Below are positions 14,601-21,695 of a DNA stretch of 21,695 bases, piece by piece. The notes beneath the pieces were generated by a model, which saw only the letters and a list, made by a program, of their open reading frames with translations, ran no database searches and was not told the origin of the DNA. The DNA comes from Pleurobrachia bachei (lineage: Eukaryota; Ctenophora; Tentaculata; Cydippida; Pleurobrachiidae), in the NCBI GenBank assembly GCA_000695325.1, contig AVPN01000212.1, positions 1 through 21,695 of the forward strand. Reading direction: 5' to 3'. The translations under genes and the position numbers were made by a program. The stretch's first letter is position 1, and every line of letters starts with the position of its first letter.

Positions 14601-15933
14601 CTGGTGCTTGTAGTGGGGAGCTGGAGCCCTAGGTTGGTGAAAACCATCGCTATAACGAGGTGGATACCGGTCCCTTGGAGGAGGGTGGAACTCGGGTGGC
14701 GGGTACTCCTCAGGGTACCGGGGTCGTGGGTACGATCGTCGAGGAGGGAAATCACGGGGAGGTGGAGCACCGTAGGGCGGGTATCCCTCATCAGATGGAA
14801 GCCGATCATAATGCCCCCGATATCCATCACCTTGGGATAGCCGTCGTTCAGGGTATTGTGGCCGGCGGTAGACCCTTTTTACCGGGTAAGCAGGTCTTTG
14901 ATCATGATCGGGATAGTATCCTTCATCGAAGGGTGGTATCTGCGGTTCCTCTTCAAACGGTTCTCCCTCCTCATACTCGTCCTGCACCTCATAACCATCA
15001 ACATCATCGATTATCTCACCCTCATCTTCCTCCAGCTGACCTTCCTCGGCCTCATCATCTTCTCGTTCAGCCTCCTCCGGGTCGTATATGTCAGAGGGCT
15101 TCGTACCGTCCTCGGCGAATGGTGGTCGTTCCAAACTGGGCCGGCTGAGGAAGGCTGGTTTCTCTGAACCGTCAATGATAAACCCAGGGTGTTGTGGAGG
15201 GGGAGGTTTGGGAATGTTATTTTCGTCCTCGTTTTCATCTGAAAAGTTGTTCAGGAATGCCGCCAAGCCTGTCATTGCACCAGTGGTTGTTTTAGTGTCA
15301 ACATCTTCCTCTTCATCAAATGCCTCTCCGTCCAGATCCTCATCGACCTGCCATTTGGACACATTCCTGGTAGCAACTGTATCAGGATCTTCATCATCCG
15401 ATACCTGGATACCTGGAGAGGGTGGTTGTCGAGGTGAGTGGGGGGACTCAGAACCACTTCCCTTAGCCTCATCCGTAGCATAACCATCCTCCAGGATGTT
15501 GAACGGTTTTTCATTCACTGGTTCCTCTTTTTCGATCACTTCCCCATCCTCCAACTCAGGTTCTGGGGTGTGGGGACCGTTCTTTTCAACCTGCTCCGGC
15601 TCATTCTCCTCGATCCTGAGCTCCTCGGGAGTTTTGGGCTTCTGGAGGAACATGTGGGGCGCAATGGGGACAGGGGCCAGTGTGCCATCGGGGAGTAACA
15701 AGAAACCAACGGCCTGCTCCTCCTTTGGAGGACCATCTAACCTGAACCCATAGGAAAGAATCTGCCGGGGCTCATAGGATGGAAGACGCTTGGTAGGTTT
15801 TTTATGGCGCTCCCTGGGAATGTTAGGAAGCTGTTCGTCAATGGCATCCTCTGGTCGAATATCGTCATCCAGGTAGAGGTCGTACTCTCCAGTTTTAGAA
15901 GAGTTTCGGACGCCACCAGCTTCTCGTGAGGAT
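11670..15933 (-). CDS. Gene A: large acidic, proline-rich disordered protein, last exon (about 1420 aa)
   Basis: Not recognised. The exon begins after the acceptor GCTTTTCAG (15942-15934), entering one base before a codon, because an in-frame stop near 15980 leaves no ATG for the N-terminus. Order of regions, counted from 15932: acidic start with EYDLYLDDDIRPEDA; a DGTLAPVPIAP segment; Asp/Glu-rich stretches to about 310; a Tyr/Pro/Arg-rich part; an isolated hydrophobic helical island at about 479-555 (GGITELLEVL, VATLHQLRARL); MPQAT repeats near 660-690; RARKRSR, a nuclear-signal-like cluster; four copies of IPHFSQV-like motifs at about 937-1003; a coiled-coil-like stretch at about 1029-1061; a Pro/His/Met-rich part; and an acidic end ELDLDF before TAA. 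The composition suggests a nuclear RNA-processing or transcription scaffold; that is inference only. Upstream exons are not found with confidence. Confidence 0.75.
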
Positions 15934-16822
15934 CTGAAAAGCGAAACAGGTAAGAATTGGGCTTGGTAAAATCATTTTTAACTTCTATATATAAATAGTC
16001 TGAGGAGTGAGGGTAAGATATGTGTAAAAAGGGAACGGAGTAGGGAGAGGAGTAGGGAGAGGAGTAGGATCGTAACTTTTCTCGTACTTTTGTTAAATAC
16101 AAAACTGGCAGAATCTGAAGATAAATTGTTATTTTTATCGTCGTTCATATTTTTCCTGAGAATTTAGTATCATTATCTGGTGCATTTGGTCTATTTCCTT
16201 TTGTGTCAACTGGTTGTTTTGTGAAATTGGGAATGTTTTTGAACTCATAGAAGACAGCAAAACAAAAATCAAAGAGATGGAATGGGAAACTGATTATTAA
16301 TCACCAATCGTTTGAAGTCGTACACCACAGAATCCATTCTTCGTTACTTACTGCAGCTAAAAGAAAAACGAAAATACATTTTAAGAATTACACATTGCCG
16401 TGTTTGACTTTCTCTCCGCACCCCGTAAAAGTTGTTTTGTTCAAACCCGGGGCGTGCAAATGGCAGTCTAACTTGGCAACGTAAAAGAAGGTTAGAACAT
16501 AATAATTTGCTTACTGATATTTTCTTGTAGAGAGATGTATCCCAACAATCCGTTTGTACAGCAAAAACCAACAACTACTTATTTTTACAAACGAATATTT
16601 ACATGTTTTGTCATGTAAAATACGTATTTCGCAGCGCATTCCTGAGACGGTATGTCCTGTTTTCTTTTGGCACACACTCGCACAGTCTCTTGGGCCAAAA
16701 ATTTTGTTTTCAAGGATGACAAGTGAAAAATGAAGTTCTAAAATTGTGCTGATAATAGCAATATAATTAACATGTTACAAATCTTCTTCTGTCATAGATT
16801 GTAAAAATTGATATTCAAACAC
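15934..16822. other. Region between genes A and B
   Basis: AT-rich. It contains two good minus-strand donor sites (GTAAGT at 16351, GTAAGC near 16512), so small gene A exons are possible. The frame before 16351 is closed in the phase gene A needs. The frame before 16512 is open in the right phase but has no ATG. No reliable coding sequence is called. Confidence 0.4.
16037..16066. repeat. 12-bp tandem repeat
   Basis: GGAGTAGGGAGA is repeated about 2.5 times in the region between genes A and B. Confidence 0.6.
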
Positions 16823-16839
16823 TTATCTTCTTCTGTCAT
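16781..16839. repeat. 15-bp direct repeat around the end of gene B
   Basis: ATCTTCTTCTGTCAT occurs at 16781-16795 and 16825-16839. The second copy encodes the last residues of gene B; the other lies 44 bases downstream. Confidence 0.8.
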
Positions 16840-19478
16840 TATTAGGAAAATTAGAGTTACCGAATCGTGGTGGTCCGTTAAACCTGGATCGATTATCAAA
16901 TCTAGGATGTCCGTCGAATCTTGGGGGTCCATCGAACCTTGGGGGTCCATCGAACCTTGGGGGTCCATCGAACCTCGGAGGTCCGTCGAACCTTGGGGGT
17001 CCATCGAACCTCGGAGGCCCATCGAATCTTGGGGGCCCATCGAACCTCGGGGGTCCGTCGAACCTCGGGGGTCCGTCGAATCTAGGAGGACCATCGAATC
17101 TTGGGGTACCATCAAATCTTGGGGGTCCATCAAATCTTGGCGGACCATCAAATCTTGGCGGACCATCAAATCTTGGCGGACCATCGAATACTGGAGGCCT
17201 TGGGCCATTGAAAAACGGTGAAACATTTGAATCAACGGGACTAGGTGGAGGAAATCGAGGATCGAAGGGTGGTGGAATGAACATTGGTGGCGGTGGCCCA
17301 CCCATAAACGGTGGAGGAGGAGGGATAAATGGAAAGGGAGGGTTGTCTTCTGGTCGCCGGTGATCATGATCCCTACGTTTATCATCATCTGTCCGACTTC
17401 TGTTTCGTTGACGATCCTCGCTTCTTCTCCTGTCATCCTCATGCCTATCTCTACCGGTATTTTCACGTCGGTCACGCTCAGAATCTCTGTATCCTCTTGA
17501 AGGATCAGAATGGCCGCTGGTTTGTCGATCCAGCGGCCTTCGCCCATCGTCCCTCTCATCTCGACTATCTCTCCGACTACTTTCACGTATGTTAGGATGC
17601 TTATCGTGGGTTCTGCCATCCCGATCTGGGAGTCTTCCATTTTCTAGACGTCTCGAATCCCTTTCACTCGGACGGCGATCGTCGTGTCCTGGTCCTTGGT
17701 CTGGCCGACGGTCCCAATCTCTTCCACGTTCATCATGAGGTGGTCGGTCATTGGGTTGTACAGGCGGGCGGCTTTCTTCAAACGACCTCCTATCAGTATG
17801 ATTCTCATCACGTCTTCTTTTTGCATCGCTTTCAGGCCTTATTCCTGATACTACTCTGTCGATTTCCGCCTTATAACCTTCGGAACGACGTTTTTCTAAC
17901 TCGGGTAGGTTCTCTAATTCCGGCCTTCTTCCGGAATCATACGGCTTGGCCAACTCAGGTCGTCTACCGTGTTCATAACCCCTTTCTTGGTCGTATCGAC
18001 AGTCTTGACCCGATTCTAAACGTCTACGTCTGTTTGAGTCATTTCTATTTTCTTCGTTTTGTCGTTTGTGAGACTCAGGAAGCCGATCAAGTTCAGGTCG
18101 TCTTTCAAGCTCGGGTCGTCTTTCAGGCTCAGGGCGTCTTTCAGGCTCATGGCGTCTTTCAGGCTCAGGGCGTCTTTCAAGTTCAGGTCGTCTTTCAGGC
18201 TCAGGGCGTCTTTCAGGCTCAGGGCGTCTTTCAGGTTCAGGGCGTCTTTCAGGCTCAGGTCGTCTTTCTGGCTCAGGGCGTCTTTCAGGCTCAGGACGTC
18301 TTTCAGGCTCAAGGCGTCTTTCTGATTCAGGACGTCTTTCTGATTCAGGGCGTCTTTCTGATTCGTGTCGTCTGCTACGACGATCTGACTCGTGTCGTCT
18401 ATCAAAATCATGCCGACGGTCTCGATCGGTTTCACGCCGACGATCTCTATCTGTTTCATGCCGACGGTCGCGATCTGGTTCGTGACGTCTGTCATACTCT
18501 CGCCTTTTCCCTGAATCATGTCTTCTGTCATAGTCACGCCTACGATCACGGTCTCTCTCACGATCCCTTTCATCTCCCTTTATATCATGAGTGACTGGAA
18601 CATCTCTTCCGAACTGGTCCTTTTTCGTAGGAACTTTATCCAACGATTTCCCATCGATTTCCGTTTCGGCTGTTTTGTTCGGTGCAGATCCGAACACCAC
18701 CGACTCGATGTCTTTTATACAGGATGACACGATCGGCTGAAGGATTGTATCTAACTCGATGCCATCTGGAGAGGTGTCCATATCGTCCGGATCGTTAGGA
18801 GGCGGTGGTGGTGGCTGTGCCGTTGTGGGAGGTGGCGCTGCTGAAGCGTTTGGGTCTTCAGTGTCGCAACCGTTTCTAGGACCACCAAACAATTCCTGCA
18901 GTGTGCTCTTCTCCCCCGGATAGTAATCAGTTTCTGTGTTGAAGATACTGAGAAGCCTGTCAATGGAAGTGGCGCCTTGTTCCTCAAGGATGTGGGACGG
19001 AAAAGAAGAGAAGGCGAGGCCTGATTGAGCGGGTGGAGCTGCTGCTACAGGTGCCATACTCGCCTGGTTCACTAGGTTACTCAGAACGGGAGGGATGGTC
19101 GCCATGGGTTCTGGGGCCGGAACAACCGGACCGTAGGACTGGATGGGAATAGGCTCCATCATTTGGTAGCCGTAGTTCTGCTCGACGGGTAGAGGAGGCC
19201 CATAATTGTGCAGACCTGTCATTACTATGATCTGCTGTGAGTCACTTGATGGTTGGAAGACTTTGCGAGGAAACAATTCTGCAACTTTTCTGGTTCTCAA
19301 CGCTGCAGCCATGATGACTCGGACGGACAGGTAGTACAGGACCAGCCACTGGAGGGGTGTGCAATGGCCATTGTCTGCAGCACAGATCGAGAGTAGCGAT
19401 TTGAAGTGAGGGGAGTCATGGATTTCCAGGCAGTACACCAAGACCCGGGTAACAATGTCGGCGGCGGGGTCCTTCCAC
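16823..19478 (-). CDS. Gene B: helical domain, RD/RE-rich region and two hexapeptide arrays, last exon (884 aa)
   Basis: Not recognised. The exon starts after the acceptor TCGTTTACAG (19479 side), one base before Trp1. Residues 1-72 look folded and helical (DIVTRVLVYCLEIHDSPHF, SLLSICAADNGHCTPLQWL, VRVIMAAALRTRKVAELF). Residues 80-295 are Pro/Ala-rich with IDRLLSIFNTETDYYPGE and a PPPPPP run. Residues 296-370 are Arg/Asp-rich. Residues 371-464 are RRPEPE hexamers. A mixed RD-type region follows to about 700, then PPPFMGGPPPP, then about 16 RFDGPP hexamers (759-859) and a basic end RRR with TAA. PCF11, a cleavage-factor subunit, also has a charged region followed by F-E/D-G-P repeats, but the N-terminal domain here does not look like a CID, so I do not assign it. 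A nuclear RNA-processing role is inference. Confidence 0.75.
16905..17195 (-). repeat. 18-bp coding repeat, RFDGPP array
   Basis: About 16 tandem 18-bp units near the C-terminus of gene B. They vary mostly at third positions, with replacements GTP, GHP and DNR, which suggests selection on the peptide RFDGPP. Confidence 0.9.
18085..18365 (-). repeat. 18-bp coding repeat, RRPEPE array
   Basis: About 16 tandem hexapeptides of RRPEPE with variants RRPESE, RRPELE and RRHEPE. The units alternate positive and negative charge. Confidence 0.9.
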
Positions 19479-20527
19479 CTGTAAACGAGACAACATTTTA
19501 GTTTTCTACCCACCTCAGTCAAAATGCAATTTGAAGTGAACGCCGATTCTAAATCAAAAACTTAGCTTAGCCTTTGGGACTTAGATCTTAACTATTCACT
19601 TAACTAATCATTTCTGAAGAAACACTTAATATTTTATGCTAAGAAGGGGTTTCCAATTAGTACTGGTTCTATTCCTTATCCCTACTACTTATTCTAACCT
19701 TTCTACACTGCACATAATTTTGCATAATATGAGTTACGGAATGAGGCAGGAAGCAACTGTATTATAAAGTAGTGACAATTGCATAGTAATGCTCCAGTTA
19801 CAAACGTGAGCCTGGTACTAGTTTCCAGCTGGGAGAATCCCGATAAACCATGTTGGGCATGATCTGTGAATGCCCAAGGCAAATTCACATCTGAATTTTG
19901 TAATCAATTGAAAGTAGTGCACGATCCAACGTGACCAGTACAGTCGAATACTCCCGCCTGGAACCTGATACCAGTTTCAAAATCTGTAACTGGATCCTGA
20001 GCTCTAGGATTTAGTGCAAAAGTCAAAACTTATTCCAAAAAGGTCATACATGTGTCGAACAGGTAGGATTTAGTAATTGAAGTTATACGGTTTTTTATTT
20101 TTTGTCACCAAGAGTAAGATGAAACGTGCAAATTTACGACGCTATGCACAAAAAAGGGTGGACAGGTTTATAAAATTCGACTTCAGGCTTCAGCCTAAAT
20201 CGGGTGATATTCTTATTGTTTTTGAACTGCATCAAACTTCGAAGATCAACAAAACAGACAAGAGAACAAACATCGGCAGAGTAATAAGAAGTATTTACAC
20301 GAAATTGGGACGAAGTTACGGCTGTTTCTGTCGCAGTGCACTATTCAAGAAAAACCTCTGAAAAATTAAAAATTGTATCGACTCCGCTCAACTAGACGCT
20401 GATGAATTGAATCAAAAATAAACTATCGACTAGCATGTTAAGATATTAAAATCATTCTTTGAAAATTTTGGTCCAGCGACCAAATTAAAAAAACACGACC
20501 ATAATATATGTAATATAATGTGCTCAC
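19479..20527 (-). other. Probable gene B intron
   Basis: It runs between the candidate first coding exon (donor GTGAGC at 20527) and the large exon. The plus strand has a 94-codon open frame (20077-20361, Lys/Arg-rich) that I do not recognise and do not call. Confidence 0.4.
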
Positions 20528-20568
20528 TTTCCTCGCATATTAATGAAAGAACTCCGGAAATGGTACAT
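20528..20568 (-). CDS. Candidate first coding exon of gene B
   Basis: ATG at 20568 begins MYHFRSSFINMRG and reaches the donor AAA|GTGAGC with two bases over. AA plus the first base G of the large exon gives Lys, directly before Trp1 of gene B, so the phase fits. A GC-box/G-quadruplex tract lies about 300 bases upstream. An inner ATG (Met11) could also be the start. Phase agreement has a one-in-three chance of being accidental. Confidence 0.4.
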
Positions 20569-20625
20569 TACATGGCAGGAACAAGTCAAGTGTCTACAAA
20601 GATCTCATTTGTATTATAGTTGAGA

Positions 20626-20741
20626 ACACTAGCGTGGATGTGGCACACACATAAAAGTGTCACACAAATTTGAGCTTGAAATTGTGCCAGTGCAGATTCG
20701 ATGACACACATATCATGTTTTGGTGCGTACCACGCTAGTGT
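20626..20741. repeat. Small inverted-repeat element (12-bp ends)
   Basis: ACACTAGCGTGG at 20626-20637 and its exact complement at 20730-20741 bound a 116-bp segment. A second inner pair is GTGTCA/TGACAC. No clear target-site duplication is visible. It may be a MITE-like element or a stem-loop. Confidence 0.65.
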
Positions 20742-20864
20742 CTCCTACTAAATTGTAAAAACTAATAAGCGTTTAATTTTCTTTAAAAAACAACAACAGA
20801 TAATATCAAGGATAAATATGAACGACGAAACGACATTTTTTGGCAATTCAAAAGTGTGTTATAA

Positions 20865-20891
20865 GGGGGTGGGGCGGGGCGGGGGAGGGGG
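20865..20891 (+). promoter_or_regulatory. G-quadruplex / GC-box tract
   Basis: Five runs of four or five G are separated by single bases (G5 T G4 C G4 C G5 A G5). It contains GGGGCGGGGC, an Sp1/KLF-type box. It is upstream of the candidate first exon of gene B on the other strand. Confidence 0.7.
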
Positions 20892-21015
20892 TACGTAATA
20901 GACAACTCAGTACAGGCGAGAGAAAGAAGACGAAGTTCTAGATATAATGCTAATCAAATTGAGAAGACTAAAACTGAGGCAGAACACTCACACCTATAAT
21001 AAACTATTGCTTCTC

Positions 21016-21060
21016 GATATATAAATCCCGCTGGCTCAAATAGATGCACTGCGCGTTCAA
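21016..21060 (-). repeat. Dispersed repeat, inverted copy
   Basis: Read on the minus strand it has AGTGCATCTATTTGA followed by GCCAGCGGGATTTATA. Both strings recur on the plus strand at 21456-21630. Confidence 0.6.
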
Positions 21061-21455
21061 ACAATTTGCACACGTCTATCGGCCCGTGCACTGCTGTAAG
21101 TTTGTGTCTCGATAGACGCCCGCCCTCTGACAGATTTGTGTAAAGATCACTAAGAATCACTGAAAACACTATAAAATGGCATGGCAACACAAGAGGGAGT
21201 GTGTGTACATCAAACAACGCTCTCTGTATAGGTTTGGCGCCCACCAGTCTGTTGGCAACTGTCCCTCTTGACCCACAATTAACTGCTATCTCTCTCATCA
21301 TTTCACCCTTTTGAATTGTTAAAACGATTGTTTCGAGTGTGTAGGAATGTAGAGAGGCACTCTGTACCTTCATTTCCAACTGTTTGACCTGTTTTGTGTG
21401 ATCTCTCTGTTTGATAACCACGTAAATTGTGCTTGTTTTGCTTCTATACTATACT

Positions 21456-21635
21456 AGGAGCCCGCCAGCGGGATTTATAGAACATAACTCCCTCCCTTAC
21501 GTGCAGATATACCTGCAAACCCCTCGCTGACGCTCGGGATTTACAGGGCTGTAATGCAAAGGTCCCTTCGGGACCAGTGCATCTATTGATTATCTGCCCG
21601 CGCGGGCGGGAGGTATGTACTATATATATTAAGCC
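21456..21635 (+). repeat. Dispersed repeat with GC-rich palindromes
   Basis: It contains GCCAGCGGGATTTATA (near 21464), the hairpin GGTCCC-TTC-GGGACC (near 21560), AGTGCATCTATTGA (near 21577) and the palindrome GCCCGCGCGGGC (near 21597). The shared strings with 21016-21060 in the opposite sense mark a repeat family, probably a non-coding mobile element. Confidence 0.6.
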
Positions 21636-21695
21636 AAAAACTAATGAAATTAGTTGGCGGGAAAGGTGGCCCACTTACACCTTTTACTGCTGCCG

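Larger units (their letters stand above)
20900..21695. other. Repeat-rich end of the window
   Basis: Open frames on the minus strand here (20954-21421, 21444-21674) do not look like proteins and overlap the dispersed repeat. I see no reliable gene. Confidence 0.5.

Noticed and set aside
14318-14830. A 170-codon frame overlapping gene A
   Set aside because: It is a shadow of the gene A frame without splice support or recognisable motifs.
15699-15701. A translation start for gene A at this position
   Set aside because: The codon is TTG, not ATG, and protein-like acidic sequence continues upstream to a splice acceptor at 15934.
16792-17640. A 282-codon minus-strand frame overlapping gene B
   Set aside because: It is the shifted frame of the RFDGPP array. 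Its SMDPQGS-like repeats follow from the same DNA.
17740-18594. A 284-codon plus-strand open frame opposite gene B
   Set aside because: It reads VFQAQG-type repeats because the 18-bp array is open in several frames. Gene B's frame has the protein-like composition, third-position variation and splice acceptor.
11670-19478. Genes A and B as one continuous gene
   Set aside because: Gene B ends in a stop, and the good donor near its end (GTAACT at about 16859) leaves one base, which puts gene A out of frame.
11670-19478. Naming genes A and B as virilizer or PCF11
   Set aside because: Only composition and repeat style agree. The folded parts do not match the domains I remember for those families.
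20077-20361. A 94-codon basic plus-strand frame
   Set aside because: No motif, no splice or promoter support, and it lies inside the probable gene B intron.
20954-21421. A 155-codon minus-strand frame near the window end
   Set aside because: The composition is not protein-like and part of it is the dispersed repeat.
1-21695. tRNA or rRNA genes
   Set aside because: I found no T-loop/B-box context with a matching cloverleaf and no ribosomal RNA sequence on either strand.

Overview
The window is animal nuclear DNA. It has GT-AG introns, intron-rich and intronless genes side by side, microsatellites, a long minisatellite and scraps of transposable elements. The one gene I can name with confidence, RELCH, is diverged from its vertebrate form, and the rhodopsin-like receptor is of an unfamiliar type. 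I take the source to be an invertebrate metazoan. The sequence does not let me name the phylum.

Layout. (1) Positions 188-10226, plus strand: the 3' two thirds of a RELCH (KIAA1468) homologue. I rebuilt it from eleven exons whose splice sites and reading phases all agree, about 584 residues ending in a natural stop. The 5' part (LisH and coiled coil) lies before the window. (2) Positions 445-1989, minus strand: a complete intronless GPCR gene nested in the first RELCH intron seen here. A TATA box, heat-shock-type element, CCAAT box and CLEAR/E-box palindrome lie upstream. (3) Positions 4263-6055: a RELCH intron holding a (CT)n tract, a 56-copy 16-bp minisatellite and a retroelement polyprotein fragment. 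(4) Positions 11670-15933, minus strand: gene A, one very large exon for about 1420 residues of acidic, proline-rich, mostly disordered protein, tail to tail with RELCH. (5) Positions 16823-19478, minus strand: gene B, another large last exon, with a short helical domain, an Arg/Asp/Glu-rich region and two hexapeptide arrays. A candidate first coding exon is at 20528-20568, in the right phase. (6) Positions 20569-21695: a G-quadruplex/GC-box tract, a small inverted-repeat element and copies of a dispersed GC-palindrome repeat.

Function. RELCH is known in mammals as a Rab11 effector for OSBP-dependent cholesterol transfer between recycling endosomes and the trans-Golgi network. Genes A and B have the composition of nuclear RNA-processing or transcription proteins, but I recognise neither and do not name them. 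I see no operon-like logic and no clear new multigene system. The most unusual material is structural: the homogeneous minisatellite, a perfectly paired hairpin, a family of foldback elements in successive RELCH introns, an in-frame duplicated splice acceptor, and the low-complexity arrays of genes A and B.
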